A stretch of 64,000 bases of DNA from Vespula vulgaris. Lineage: Eukaryota > Arthropoda > Insecta > Hymenoptera > Vespidae. The notes beneath the pieces were generated by a model. It was not told the origin of the DNA. It saw only the letters and a list, made by a program, of their open reading frames with translations, and did not search any database. The stretch is taken from assembly GCF_905475345.1 (NCBI RefSeq), contig NC_066589.1:1979501-2043500 (forward strand). Direction: 5' to 3'. The position numbers and the translations under genes were made by a program. Shown piece after piece: positions 39,869 to 54,646 of the stretch. The stretch's first letter is position 1. Each line of letters begins with the position of its first letter.

Positions 39869-39869
39869 G
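39789..39869. repeat. (GA)n microsatellite
   Basis: A GA tract with a few AAAG interruptions, about 80 bp. Confidence 0.95.
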
Positions 39870-41817
39870 AGAGAAGTTGTATTGTCCTCTTTTAGTTTAG
39901 TTTAACTTTTACTTTTTTTCGATATACGCACATTCGAAGTGGATGTCGTGCAATTCGAGAAAACTTTTCAAACTCTATCGATCTTGTTAATTAGTATCTT
40001 TCAAATTATTTTCGAGAATAAAAATAACAATAACGAGATACGATGGCTGAAAAAATATATGTCTCGTGTTTTCTTGAATTCTTGAATTAATAGAGACTTC
40101 TTGATTTATATTTTTATATAAATAAAGGAAGTTCGTGAAAATCGTACTACTGCTTAAGATATTTTATGATATGTGTCTGATTATTTAAAACGTTTGTAAA
40201 AAGCATAAAAAAGGAAATGTAATTTGTAAATTTTTCTATCTGTGTATATATGTTATCGATCGTTTATTTATATATTTTTTTATATTTTTATATATTTATT
40301 TATTATATTTATCTTTAATATACATTTGATATTCTCTAACTCTCTTTCTCTTTTTCTCTCTTTTCCTCTTTTCATATATTTCTACAATTAAAATGATATA
40401 TATATATATATATCAATTATTTTTAATGATAGTAAGGTATGATATTTTTTACAATATCATATATTGTTGAATGACTCTAAAGTAGATTCAGTTAATTAGA
40501 TAGATTTAATAATAGGACCTGTTGTATAAATCTAGTAGAATTTTCAATTATTATTTTCTAAAAATTTACAATATTGTACCATTCATTCTGTAGATATAAT
40601 TATTATCTGTTTAGTATTACATCATTACACGTATTATATAAGATATTATATTACACTATTATTATTAATACAAAAGTTTTAATTTATATTGTAATTTCTC
40701 AAAAACTCCTATTATTTTTTTTAATTAATTCAGATGAAATTTTGTATAATTGCTTTTAACGATCTGGAGGAAAGCTTAGGCGATTTCAATTGCGGAGACA
40801 TTAGTTATAAAACAGTCAACAAGGTTTCCAATGATTGAAAGAAAGAAATAAGGTCAATGTAAAATAAACATAAAGTACAGTGCAAGAGAAAGAGAAAAAG
40901 AGAGAGAAAAAGAGAGGATAATAGAAACTGTGAAATTGATTATACTAGAAATGCATTGATTGAGTGATTTATGATTTATATTCTGTGTTTTGTGTATATG
41001 GTCGGCTCGATGCTTTTTTCACGGTTCGGAAATCTCGACTGAGGAAAAAATTTTATTTCATAAAGTCCAGCGTTTCTCGATCTTTTGAAATCATCGAAAT
41101 ACGGATGATATTTTAAGCACATTTTTTTATTTTCTATAATGATCGACGATAGAGCCTAAATCGCAAAACATCATTACATCGAAAGAAAGAAAAAAGAAAG
41201 AGAAAAGTTCAAAAATGTTGTTTTTAAACCTTCTTTAACGATAATACTTGAAGATGGAATATAATAAAAGAAAAAAAAAAAACACTAAATTTTCTTTATA
41301 AAATAATATTGTATGAGTGTTTCACGAGCATGTTATTTCTAAATTAAGAATAGTATAGTTTGTTAATTAATACTATAGTTCTTTTAATTCCATTTCACCG
41401 GTTGAAATCAATTAGAAATATCTGTATCTATTAAATCGATAATGAACGTTCTTGGCGTACCGCGTCCGAACAAATAAATACGATACCATATGCGAAGAAG
41501 TTGCACAGTTGGTTGGTATCAGCTATAAAAGTATCTCAAAATGGAAACTTTCATATTCTAGGTCACCTTGGAAAGTTTTGACGTACAAAAACCGATAATA
41601 ACAACGTTTATTAAGTTGAAACGAGAGAGAGAGAGAGAGAGAGAGGGACATTCTATTTCCTTTTTTCACGTTTTAATATTTATTTTTTCGTTCGAGTATC
41701 ATCCATCGTTTACTTGTTAGAGTTCAAAAAGGAAAAAAATATTAATGATTAAAACTTATTCATTTTTTAACAGAATATCGTGAGAAAAAGGCTCGGTTTA
41801 TATAATGTAATAAAAAC

Positions 41818-41882
41818 AACACACACACACACACACACATATAATTATATATATATAACTATCTGTATATATATCTATATAT
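41818..41882. repeat. (CA)n and (TA)n cluster
   Basis: A CA run at 41818-41841 is followed by broken TA repeats. Confidence 0.9.
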
Positions 41883-44284
41883 ATAAAGAGAGGAAGAGAG
41901 AGATAGGCATATAGAGGCAGATAATCAATATTTAATGATATCAAAGAACAGCCAATTAAATGCATCGAACGCTAGATTCTTAATTTAATCCTGAAAATCC
42001 AGCATTTTTCTCTTTTTCATTTCTTTCTCTCCCTCTTTCTCTCTTTCTTTTTCTTTCTTCTTTTTCACTGAAGATTATCGAACAAATCAATGTCTTTTTT
42101 GGATGAACGTCAAAGTGAACGCTATTACTAAAACGAACAATTTTTTGCCATCTTATTATTTATTCACATCATTCTTTGTTTGCAGTTTACTTTGGGTACA
42201 ATGATATAATATTAATACAATATTGATAATGAATAATAATATCGAGAAAAGAGAACACTTTCACTTATCATCCTTCTTTCGTTATTATTTTTATTTCGCT
42301 TCTTTTTCAATTTTTCTTTTCTTCTTTCTTTTTTAATCGACTTATTGACGGAGATAGAAAGAGATACAGAAAGATAAAAAAAGAAAGAGAAATCGTATTC
42401 TTATACGTGTCATAGAGACAGACGAACGAATAACGAAGAAGCTTTTTCCGATTGAATTTTATATCGATAAGGGTGCGAATGTATATTTTATCGATCGCTG
42501 TCAAAGTTCCTTGTGTTGTAATTAAGTTGTTAGAACCAACCGTGTTCGAAGCAATCATCCTTTTGCCTTCGGGTTTCTTACTCTCTCTTTCTCTTTCCCT
42601 CTCTCTCTCTCTCTCTCTCTTTCTCTTTCTGTCTCTCTCTTTCTTACTTACACGACTTGTAAGAACCCTCCATTGTAACTTGAGTGACGACCGGAGGTGA
42701 AGCCGTCACGTTGTTTTCGAAGATACGGTAACGTTTCCCCTTCTCTTTCTCTTTCTATATCTCTCTCTCCCTCTTTTCTCTCTTTCATTCTCTTTCTTGT
42801 TTCTCTTTCTTTTTTGCGACCTACCAAGTTGATTTTTATCTTGTTCGAAATATTATTTTCTCTTTCTTCTTTTTTCTTTTTGTTTATCTCTTTTTTTGCA
42901 CTTGGAAAAATCAGATCGTTCGGTAAAAGAGTCAGGTTTGAAAAATAGAGGAATCTTTCGAAAAAGAGCGTGGATTGCCAGATCGAAAAACTCACGTTCG
43001 TAATACCCCGAGAAAATAAGTTTACCAATGTTGTTACATCAAAGTTTTCCTGACTTCGCGAAATGGATAGAATTCATGATGAAGTCTCTTGAAACATTAT
43101 TTTTAAAACTCATCGTTTTGTCATTTGACATCGAAATTATTTCATTTATTAAAATATTTATGGAAAATATTTTCAATCGATGAAGTTAAATAGAAATGGT
43201 GGATTAGATTTATTCTCGTCTTAATAGACAAAACCCGATCGGTCATAGAAAATTAATAAATCATAGTGAAAGCATTTACGAAATATTGTCAGTACTTGTA
43301 TGCATATATTAATTTTCATTTATTGAATGCATTTAATATAATTACATCGTCAAAGTTGATAATTATATTTAACTTCATGTTTTAATTAATGATTTATTAA
43401 ATTTCAATTACTTTAGTCAACGTTACTATATCATCGTGTAAATCTATTAATTCGTATTGATAAAACATTACTTTAATTTGAATAAACATTATTTGAATAA
43501 AAACAAACGTGAAAAATATTAACTAATCATTCGCAAATATCGAATTCTATAGCACTAAAACTTTCTAATTAATAAACTATTCAACTTGATATTAATTAAA
43601 TACCGAAAAGTATTGATTGATATTTTTCAAATCATCCTGTATTGATTAAAGGAACCTCCTTATATTCTATTCGTCGATAAGATGAACACGTGAAAATCTA
43701 TTCGAATTATTAAAATTTTATCTCATCTTTTTTTATTTCTAAATTCATTCAATATTTGTCTATATCTTTATCATGGTATTTACGTCATGGTATTTTACTC
43801 CTTATTAAGGATTAATAGAAACTTCACAATTGATAATGAACCGAAAAAAAAGAAAAAAGAAAAATGGTAAAGAAATTGAGCTTTTAAAAGAAAAGAAAAG
43901 TATCTGATATATCATTACAATTATCTTAGTTACTCGTATAATTGATATTTCTAATAAATTAATTATAAAATTAAGAAATCCTATCAAAAGATATAATAAA
44001 CAAAAAAATATGTGATGTATTATAAATGAAAAATATGATGTGAAGAATTGAAATTGTTACTGGAGAAAGGATAAGAGGGAAATAGAACAAAAAAGAAAGA
44101 AAAATGAAAAGTAAGGACGTAATTTAAAGAAAATTGAGGCAGATAGATTGTAAACAATTAAATTAACAAACGTAGCAAAAGATAGTGAAAGGCAATTGAA
44201 ATAACGAAGAAACATAGTTTCTAAACACATGGAACAAACTGTTCACAGAACTTGTAATAGAGTAAAATATTCTTAGCAGATGTC

Positions 44285-44515
44285 GCAGAGAAAGAGAGAG
44301 AGATAGAAAAAGAGAGAAAGAGAGAGAGGGAGAGAGAGAGAGATAACGAGAGAGAAAAAGAGAAATAATGAGAAAAGGAAAGAGAGAAGCAAAGAGAGAG
44401 AAATTATGAGAGAGGAGAAAAGAGAGAGAGATGGAGAGGAAAAGAGAGAGAGAGAGAGAAAGAGAGATGGAGAGGAAGAAAGAGAGAGAGAGAGAGAGAG
44501 GGGGAGGGAGGGAGG
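44285..44515 (+). repeat. 230-bp purine tract, GA-based
   Basis: It is almost pure A and G with rare T, made of GAGA, AAAG and GGAG units. Confidence 0.9.
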
Positions 44516-44723
44516 TGGGAAAAGAGAAAGATAGACAGAATTGTTCGTTACTTTTACGCTTTAAGTCGAATAGAAGGAGCATGGTAAAAAGGTAATGAAC
44601 TTCTTGCTTCTGCGTGATACTCTTGGGAACGTCGAGGTCGGTGTATAGTCCTATCTTAACTCTCGAAGAAGAATTACTTCTCGTTTATTATTCTAATTCC
44701 ATTCTTCTTCGTTCCTCTCTTTC

Positions 44724-44730
<7 letters not shown>

Positions 44731-44773
<43 letters not shown>
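44731..44773. repeat. (CT)n microsatellite
   Basis: A CT run of about 43 bp. Confidence 0.9.
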
Positions 44774-44777
<4 letters not shown>

Positions 44778-45316
44778 TTCTCTTTTTTTCCATTTGCCTT
44801 ATTTAAGAACCATATCATAGTGATATAGACAAAAGATACGGCAACGAGAGTTTCATTAATAAATTCTCGGAAATTTTTGATCCGAATAATCTGATTAAAT
44901 AAATAATGAAAATTTTAGTATCATTATCAATGGTTATTCAATAGAATAGAAGAAAAATAAACGATCGATATTAACGCTAAAATAATCGACGCCGAATCTA
45001 ACGAGATGTGTAAAAGTTATTACGATGTAGTTCTTTTCAAATTAGTACGCATACATGCACGTATCCATGCACTCAAGTAATTGCACACGCAAGTACGCAA
45101 TAAGTATTTTATTTGATAAAAAAAAAACATTCGGATGAAAGGTAAAGGAACGATTGTTATTTCAAAGGGTAGAATTCTCGAAGGTGTAACAGTTCGAACG
45201 GACTTCGATCTCAAAGACAATTTATTGAAGAGCAAGAAATATCGGATAATTCGAGTAAAAGGAACAGAAACGCGTTGCGAAGCAGTTTGCTCGAAGCAAC
45301 GAGAGAGCATGATAGA

Positions 45317-45430
45317 AAAGAGAGAGAGAGAGAGGGAGAGAGAGAGAGAGAGGGAGAGAGAGAGAGGGAGGGAGAGAGAGAGAGGGAGAGAGAAAGAGAG
45401 AGAGGGAGAGAGAGAGAGGGAGAGGGAGAG
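45317..45430 (+). repeat. (GA)n with GGGA spacers
   Basis: GA runs are punctuated at fairly regular intervals by GGG, giving a minisatellite-like purine tract of about 114 bp. Confidence 0.9.
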
Positions 45431-48400
45431 AAATACTGAGCTATCCCGTAGAAGACTCATGTTTCGCGTGTACGATCGAGAGATGAAGTTTTCAACTAAC
45501 TCCGTAGCATTTCTGTGAAGTAGTACGCTTCAAACTATCCTCGCTTATTTCATGGGGTCGTTTTCAGAACGATACGAGTCCTATTTTTTCTTTTTTTTCT
45601 TTTTTCTTTTTCCCTATAGCTTACTGCAAAGATTAGTTGCGAGCATTAAAATCACCTTCGATTATTTTCATGACTTCGATACTTCTTTAATTTGTATCAA
45701 GTTAATAATCTTAGATCGATATTATATAATAAGTGATTTTGTAAATGGATATTATATATTTAAAAAAATGTCATATATATTAGGTACTCTTTTAATGCTT
45801 TGTTGTTAACGCAAACTGACTAAATAATAAATTAGAAATTGATTTTGGATTTGTAATTATATCGGCTTTATAATTATTGATATTTATTATTACGATTAAA
45901 TATATTCGTAATACTATTGTTAAATTTAAACTATATTACAAAAACATATGTATACAGATCGGATGAATGAAATGAAATTTAAAAAAGAATTGATCTAACA
46001 ATATGAATAAGTTGCCATAGGTAACTATATAAAATAAAATTTATGATACTATTATATAGTCGTTAGTCGAAATGATGTCAAATAATACGTTGATTAAGTA
46101 AATTATAAATATTATCATATAAAAATATTCTTCTTCGTTCACGAAGTTGTAGATTTGAAGTTGAATATCTCTCATGTTTTACTGATGTATTGATCATCGT
46201 ACCTGATAGAATTGGCATTAGATTTACGCTTACACTTTTAACTAAAAAAAAAAAAAAAAAAAATCGGTTATACACGTAATATATTATCTATTGAAAAACA
46301 TCGCAAATTATCACGTTAATTTTAGAGAATAATAATAGAAAAAAAACTAAATAAATGATAGAAATTTTAGAATGATAAATTAATCGTTATGTAAATATTA
46401 TTCTGATAGAAAACCTATTCGATTCTAAATTAGATTTATCGTTTCGATTACAATAGCAATGCATAATCGAAGACATCTTTTCAATATAACGAGATCTCGT
46501 TTGATTATGTCGCAGAAGAAATACTCGTCTTTAATAACGATCGAAGTATTATCTCACGTTAGAAAATAGCATTCTTTTTCTTTCATCTAACAGAAGCGAC
46601 GGCATAAATATATTCATACATACTTACATAGATATATATACATGATACGCGTAGTCGTAGTTAGATACGCATAAAGAAACACGTACTACATAGTTTATTT
46701 TGCAACGCTATTATTTCAATTTTCTCGATATTTTCAAGTATCGTCCAATCGCGTTTACTATGATTGTACTATTCTTTCCATTATAGTTATCAAAAATTTA
46801 TCGATTAATTCGTTCGTTTCCATAAGAAGAAAAGATTCTTTTTATCATATATGTATATGTATATATATCGATGATTATGTATAATTCCTTTTTTCTTTTT
46901 TCTTTTATTTAATTAAAGATATCGAAACATCTTTATTATATTTTATATGTTCGCATATAAAGAAAATTTATTGGAAAGTATAATAATTTCATTTCCTTTT
47001 GATTCATATACGTTTCTCGTATGTTTCGAAAATAGGTTATTATTCAAACAGATAAATACAATATTACGATCTAATCAAATAAATATTGATGCGTTCAAGA
47101 TGTTATCTGTTAAATGTATTACGATGATCAAAGCGAATGATATATTAATCGATATACTTACTTGCCAACAGAAGATTTATATTATACTCCGATAAAACCA
47201 AACTCACTGTCTGAACCACTGGAGAGTAACGATCCTTCGCACTTGGTAATGTGGAATGAACCTTTAAAGAAATCTGAAACATTGAAAATTAGAATAACTT
47301 AGACTAGAATAACAAGGTTATATACAATAATAATCGGGTTCTAAGAAAAAGTTAGAAGAAAGTTTGACGAAAGACGATACGAATATAAACAAGGACATAA
47401 GAACAAATATAAACAAACATTCCAGCGCGAGTACGAACACGTACACGCTTTAGTCACACTTGTGTTTTTCTTATTTTTTTTTTTTTTTCTAGTACACGTG
47501 TTCTCTTGTTACTACGTTGAGAAACAACGAAATAAAATTCTATTAATGATTATGATACGTATATAATTTCGATCGAAAATTCGAATATACTACGCAATTA
47601 TAGGCTACGCAATTACATTATTATGAGCAATTTGTCATTAATTTTTTTAATAAAAAAAGAAAAAAATTTCATCTGGAAAAAAGAAGTCCATATTTTTATC
47701 TTGAAGGAGTCGCTTCGAGATGCTTCTGTCGAGTACTTTCTCTCTCCATTTTTCTTAGGGCCACCCTAGACGATAGGAATAATTCATCGATTTCCATCGC
47801 CAATAATTCTTTCTCTAGAAATTTTTTTCTTCTCCCTTTTTTTTTTATTTCTTTCTTCCTCCCAAGCTGTCCGACTTAAAATTCTGGAATAACTTCTATA
47901 ATTGCGTAATGGATGAAATTAATTATGTATACGCGGATACTCGACATACGTTAAGGGTTGGAGGGTGACTTGAACGGTTGAACGTTTTCTTGCCGTGAAA
48001 AGTGATAATCTTATCGATCGACTCGTTTCATTTACGATAAGAGCGCGAGTTCGACCACATACATAGTTTACGACTTACATTATTTCTACTTTGAACATTG
48101 TCTATTTCTTTGTTCGTTGAGCCGTTAAACATTTTTGGGAATATATCGAATTATTAAAATAGATTCTTATGGAAATTCTTTATATACTATCATTTATCTA
48201 CTGGAATTTGATTTTTGTATTTACGAACGTTTTAAGAATTGGATCAATTTTATTTGTTGACTTTCGTCTATGTCAAAGAACTTTGCTATCTATCAATCGA
48301 GCCAAGTTACGAAGAAAGCTATTTAATCTCAATGATCTGAAATTGAGTAAATTTAATTAAAAGATATCTTTGACCAATTAATTTTCTCAAGATTGATCGA

Positions 48401-48823
48401 CATATTTCTCTTAACAATATTTTTCTCGATATTGATTGCACCAAAGAAATCTGAAAAAGCCATTTCAATCACAATAAGTGATTAGAAAGTTCCATAAAAT
48501 AATTACAAGCCTCATATTGAGCTACGCCTTGGTAGTATTAATAATCGTATAATGTAAGAGTTGTTCTATGGGTTGATAATATTTTTTTTAAGATAAAGAT
48601 CATGAAATTATGGGATCCGTAGTGGGTTTAAATAATTTCTTATCATGTAGGTCATTTCCGTAGATTTCTGTATAACTTGGCTCATTGGAAGTTGAGTTTA
48701 CTTAAAGCTACGAGGATATGTAAATTTAACTTCGTTTAACTAAATAATAAATAAATAATATGCAATGTATCGTTATAATACTATTACGAAATGTTTCTAG
48801 TACCTATCTAATGCATAAATATA

Positions 48824-49792
48824 CAACGCATATGTAATTTGGCTTGTGCATATGTTATGCATAATTATGTTATACTATAAGTTGCATACAATTATAATAC
48901 ATTATATTATATCTTGCATAAAATTATAATATACTATAATTTTTTAATATTTAAAAGTATATAGATATATACGTAAGGTTATGTATGAGAAAAATCCAAC
49001 GATGTCTTTGTATGACGCATATATTATTCAACTTGTGCATATGTTATATACGATTACATTATACTATACCTTGCGTACTATTATAATATACTAGTATTTT
49101 TTAATATCTGAAAGTATATAGATATATGTGTAAATTATGTACGAGAAAAATCCAACGATGTCCTTGTACGATGTATACGTTGTTCGACTTATGCAGGATT
49201 ATATTATACTATACTTTGAGTACTATTATAATATATTAGTATTTATTAATATTTAAAAATATATAGATATATGTGTAAAGTTATGTACGAGAAAGATCTA
49301 ACGATGTCTTTATACGACGAATACGTAGTTTAGCTTGTGCATACGTTATGCACGATTATATTATACTATACCTTACGTACTATTATAATATACTATTATT
49401 TTTTAATATTTAAAAGTATGTAGATATATGTGTAAAGTTATATACGAAAAAAATCCAACGATGTCCTTGTACGACGCATTTGTTCTTTGACTTGTGCATA
49501 CGTTATGCACGATTATGTTATACTATATTTTACGTATAATTATAATATACTATTATTTATTAATATTTAAAAGTATGTAGAGATATGTGTAAGATTACAT
49601 ACGAAAAAAAACTAACGATGTGCTTATGCGACGTATACGTAGTACGACTTGTGCATACGTTATGCACGATTATATTATACTATATCTTACGTACTATTAT
49701 AATATACTATTATTTTTTAATATTTAAAAGTATGTAGATATATGGGTAAGGTTATGTGCGAGAAAAATCTAATGATATACTTACTTGATACA
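48824..49792 (+). repeat. Tandem satellite, about six units of ~157 bp
   Basis: A diverged unit repeats head to tail. The anchor CCAACGATGT or a close variant occurs near 48996, 49152, 49298, 49455, 49612 and 49769. The spacings are 156, 146, 157, 157 and 157. The short unit lacks about ten bases of the GTGCATACGTTATGCAC segment. Each complete unit carries that near-palindrome (for example 49337-49353), then ATTATATTATACTATA, ATATACTA, a TTTTTTAATATTTAAAAGTAT stretch, and AGATATATGTGTAA. The first unit is about 30 bases longer through an internal duplication. No coding frame survives across units, which argues for noncoding satellite DNA. Confidence 0.88.
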
Positions 49793-49799
49793 TACTCGG

Positions 49800-50286
49800 A
49801 TTCGATCGACCTACTTGATACACTGCCTTGACTGAACTGAGCTTTCTTTTATTACAATATTACACACATACCCGTGAACAGTCTGAATCATCAACCAAGG
49901 GCAAAACAAATTTGCCCTCTCTACATACACATATGTATGTAGATACGAGTGAGAGGACAAATAGCGGAGTGGGGAGGGAATGAGGATACAAAGAATGTTA
50001 ACAAAACAAATCAAAGAAATGATAAGCATTAGAGGACCACGAATGTCAACAAGGATAAATAGCAACGATCAAAATAAAACATGCGAACGTAATATATAAT
50101 AAATATTTAATTCTTAAATACTTTAATTTTATTATTTATCTGCAGATTTTTGCTTCTTTATTTTTCTTCTTTTTTTTTTAATTAAATCAATTTAATACGA
50201 GTCTCTTGGACATATTCCATTCTACATATAAAAATATGTGTATATTTGTATACATATATACATACATACGTATATATATATTAAAG

Positions 50287-50331
<45 letters not shown>

Positions 50332-51599
50332 TTTATTAATATAATATGCATGTGTGTACGTATATATATTCATATGTGTATTTTACACATTTTATAACTC
50401 ACTAAACTTAAAAGATATATATGTATATGTATGCATAGAGGGAGAGAGAGAGAGAGAGTAAGAGAATTATAAACTATACAATATATAATTTGTATATATA
50501 AAAATATAGCTATAGACTACATAATACATATTATATATTATATAGACTTTTTAAGCAGTATCTTGTATATATAATTACTTATGAATATTTTCGAATTAAT
50601 CACGACGTATTCCTTTAACATAAAATGTCTTTAAAACGAATAAAATCACTATTAAAATTGCATTAATATTTTTTTTTCTAGTAAGCAATGAAGGAATAGT
50701 TAAAAGGGAAAGAGGTGAGAGGAATGGAAGACATAACTACTCGCAAAAGATTATCGCGTATACTACTTGCGGAGAAAATAACTGACTGAAACTTTTCAAA
50801 AACGTTTCAAGTTCCCTCGACGGTTAATTAAAGTTCCTCGGTATTTACCGGTTACTTGATACAGAAGTCTCAAGACTCTGAGTTGGTTTGAGGTAGGGGA
50901 GACCAAGAAGTCACGAGGAAACTGTTACCGCTTGGCAATAAGATACGAGGGTAGGTATTTTAAAGCACGCGAATATACCACGATCCAGAGTTAGATCTTT
51001 TTTATATTTATTTCGTCCATTGTCTTATTTCTTCGAACAAAAGCCTTTTTCGTCTATTATGCAAGAATACGTAAATGAACTTTCATATTTTGATTGAGAA
51101 AAAACTTCAAAGTAAAATGAAGAATTGATTTAAAGCTATCGTTACATCTATCTATTTTTTTGATCATTTTAATTTATCTATTTATCTATTTTCTATTTTT
51201 TACTGTTGTCTGAAATACTGTTGTCTCAAATATTTCTTTTTACGGAACTTCATATTTTATAGATAAATTATTACTCCTCTCTCGCTCTTTCTATACACAC
51301 ACACACACATATATATATATATGTATATATGCTGAAAACCAAAGAAAAAATGGGACGTTTACTTTTAAACTCTACAAAAGAATTTTTCAAAATTATATAG
51401 CATCGATCATCATTCTTTGGATCGATATAATACCATCATATATCGATCTCCCCGATCGTTGAAGTAGTAATACTACGTAGAAAAGAAGCGAGAGGAGAAA
51501 AAGAAAAAAGAAAGGAGTATAAGTAGAAAAAGAAGATCGAAGCGATCCATTGAGCTTTCTATCGTGAAACGTAGAAGAGTATCCAACTTGATCGACATT
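49800..51599. other. Noncoding region between the satellite and the receptor 5' region
   Basis: TA and GTAT repeats occupy 50200-50460. A GC-richer stretch at 50730-50990 contains donor-like sequences (GTAGGG near 50894, GTAGGT at 50951). No coding sequence is recognised. Confidence 0.65.
50291..50328. repeat. (TA)n microsatellite
   Basis: A TA run of about 38 bp within a TA/GTAT-rich 250-bp region. Confidence 0.95.
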
Positions 51600-52060
51600 G
51601 AAGGAGGCGAGAATGGGGAAAAGAAAGCCGGCTGGTTGGATAGGAAGCTAGCAAAGAGGTGGGTAGAGAGTTAGGGGGTTACTGTGAAGGGTGAAGAAAC
51701 CTAGTGTAAGTGTGCCCTGTAAGAGGCATTTTAAGGCCCTCGTCACTCGTACCAACCAGGACTAGAACGAACGTGGCAGATAATTACTCCCTCTTAAGCC
51801 ACGGGTGCCCTGAGCACTGACTGTGAAGGTGCTGGAGGTGGTCGAGGAGACGTGGTGGAGGAGGAGGAGAAGGAGGAGGAGAAGACGAAGAGGGTTGGAA
51901 GTTGGAGGGTCGCTAGTAGAAGCGAAAGAGACTACGAGTTTGGAGCTTATCGATCGGAGCCGTCACACGTTCGCGAGAATAACTCGATGCTGGATTTAAA
52001 AATAGAGAGAGGGAAGAGGGAAGTCGAGTGTCGTTTTTTAACGTATTTAACCTGACTACC
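51600..52060 (+). promoter_or_regulatory. Candidate 5' exon/promoter region of the receptor gene
   Basis: This segment is clearly more GC-rich and less repetitive than the DNA on either side. It lies 2.6-3 kb upstream of the receptor exon that starts at a splice acceptor. A strong donor-like GTAAGT sits at 51706-51711, with AGT before it. Exon and promoter status is inference from position, composition and the donor motif; no transcript evidence is available. Confidence 0.3.
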
Positions 52061-52940
52061 TAGCTAGTTCGTTCCTATCCATCCGCCATTTCAACTCTCA
52101 ACCATACATTTTTCTTTCTTTCTATTTTTTTTTCCTATTTTTTCCTTCTTTTTTTCTTTTTCTTTTTTTTTTATTTTTGTTCACTTCTCCAACGTCGTCA
52201 CCGTCGTCGTCTCGCCGATCGCCTTCGATTTATTTCCTTAGACGTACGATAAAGTCTTTAAGGTTGTAGCTCTCTTTTAGCTTTTTGGAGAAGGAGGCCA
52301 TGAAAGAGATCGCTCGATTATGAACTACCTGTCAACTTTGACGTACTATCTTTAAAGTTTCTTTTGTTATTCATCGGTAAACTCCCTCGATTATAGCTAT
52401 TATATAATGTTTCTTCTTGAGAACGTTTCTAAACGCGTATTTTTTTTATCAGAATGTTGATCTCACTTGTAAGTATTGAATAGTAACGTTAAAAGAATCA
52501 AATGTTTTATTATCGTATTAGCTTTATAAAAACTGTGAAATTTTCATCTATCGTTTGAAATATGCAGTTGAAATATCAGAACGGAGTATAATATCATTTT
52601 GTTAATGATATATAATGTATATTAAATTTCTAACGTTTATTGCATGATCTTCGTCGTGATCCATTGGCACAGATCTGACAAGATTATCAGCAATTATCGG
52701 AGATCGTTCAACGACACGAAAACGAAGTTTGAACTTCATTGGTACAGATGTCTTTTGCTAGTCCAGGGTATGTCAACGAATCGGAGATAACGATAAAAGG
52801 ATCGAGTATGGATAGTGGAAATCCTTTTATTGCTTTCTTTCTCATAGTGAGCTCGGACTTTTGCTCTGTGCAAAATTGCACAGTTAACAATTTCCAGTCT
52901 AAATCCCAATGACTCGTTTTTATAAGAGTATATGTTAGTA

Positions 52941-52987
<47 letters not shown>

Positions 52988-54646
52988 GTGTGTATATCTG
53001 TCTGTGTCTATGTGTATTTGTGTTTTATTTTTATTTGTAACTACGAAAGGATTACAGAAGCATAACTATTCCGTTCGTTGGTTAACGAACACAGCTTCAC
53101 TTCCACCGATTATAACGCCACGACACACTCGCATACGGGTATAGTGATTCTACGATAAATATACATTAGTACTGAGAATCGATCAATAGAAACGTTTAAT
53201 ATGACAAATTGACGAAAAATTACATTTAGAAGGAACGAATCGTAAAAAAGAGTCTTGATAAATCGCAATTAACGATTATAAGTAGTATTCCTTGGTTTTT
53301 AAATTGAAATTGAAATGTCTTATTTAACACCGAATTCAACTAATCTATATTAGTTTCGATAGATATTGAAAAGTAAAAGACGTATTTAATAGTTGTATAA
53401 TTATACACTAAAAGTCACGACGATTAGAACTTGAATTGCTCAATTGAAAACATTAAATTAATTGACTTGAGTCAAATCAAGGAAACTAGAAGGATACTTT
53501 GCATTTAGTTTAATCGACTCTTCTTTTATTCCAATAAACATAATTTCTGAATTGTTATAAAACGTCACGAAAGCACATTGAAATCACAAACTCGATATTC
53601 GAATGAAGAAACTGTTTGAAAGGCAGGAAACCGCGATGTCACTTACACCTTTATCGATTTTTCGATTTTTCGAACGACAATTGACAGGTGCCTGAGTACC
53701 ACCATCTTTTATCGTGATTACCGATCTACCAACTTTTCATCGTTTCATTCAGAAATCTCAGATGTCTCCCTTTGATATCTTTTTCACGAGAGTCATTTAT
53801 CATCTTTTTCATTTTCAAGAAGTATAAAGATAAGATAATATTAGAGACAATATATTAGAATGATATAGATAATTAATATATAAGTAAATAATTACATATA
53901 ATAGAATAATAATAATATAATCTAAATAATATAAAATAATAATTAATTTAATAAATATTCATAAATTTATTATCTCCATTATCGATAATTTTAGAATGAT
54001 CGATGGATCATGGATCTATCATTTGCACGTTCAGGAAACTTAAGATACACTCGTCAGATCGTAATGAGCAAAGTTGATATAACTCGATGTACTAGTTAGT
54101 GAAGATATTAATTAGCATAGCTTTGAATATATAGTTGAGTTTATAATCCTGTAAAAAGTACCATGTTAGGTTTTTTCTTTTTTTCGATAATATTCGAGAT
54201 ATTCTTTTTCTAATTAATCGCTCAATATCTATGATCCTCGATTTAGAATCACTTAATTTATTCTATAGAACTTTCAAAATACACTTCAAAATATTTCAAA
54301 ATTAATTAAATAATTCATTTTTCCTTTTATCACGATAATATGACACTTCTTGTTTTTTAATAGAAAAATTTTTCATCGCTTATATGTTATATTATATTTT
54401 ATCAGATTTTATAAAAAAATTTTATATAAAAATAAAGTTTTTCTTCGCGTATATATCTATACATACACCATATGGACTATGGATAAACATATATAATTTA
54501 TATATACATTATATGTATGTGACCTCATGAATCTGTGCTTGATAATCTACTTAGAAATACTTAAAAATGCTGAAGTATTAATTACAGATTAGTCGAATTT
54601 GTATCACACTCATTTTCCTTTTTTTTCTTTTTTTTTTTCGTTGCAG
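52061..54646 (+). other. Noncoding sequence upstream of the first coding exon
   Basis: This is probably 5' UTR intron and/or promoter sequence. It contains a T/C-rich run (52105-52180), one CT repeat (52940-52984) and AT-rich DNA. It ends in the strong polypyrimidine tract and CAG used by the exon at 54647. Confidence 0.6.
52940..52984. repeat. (CT)n microsatellite
   Basis: A CT run about 1.7 kb upstream of the first coding exon of the receptor gene. Confidence 0.95.

Larger units (their letters stand above)
37190..48820. other. Noncoding AT-rich region
   Basis: No recognised gene. It is dominated by GA/CT, TA and GAA repeats. One ATG-led frame at 39626-39787 (MAYAAIYTGQVYRCLRHQAL and onward) has mixed composition before it runs into a GA repeat, but it resembles nothing known. 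Confidence 0.7.
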
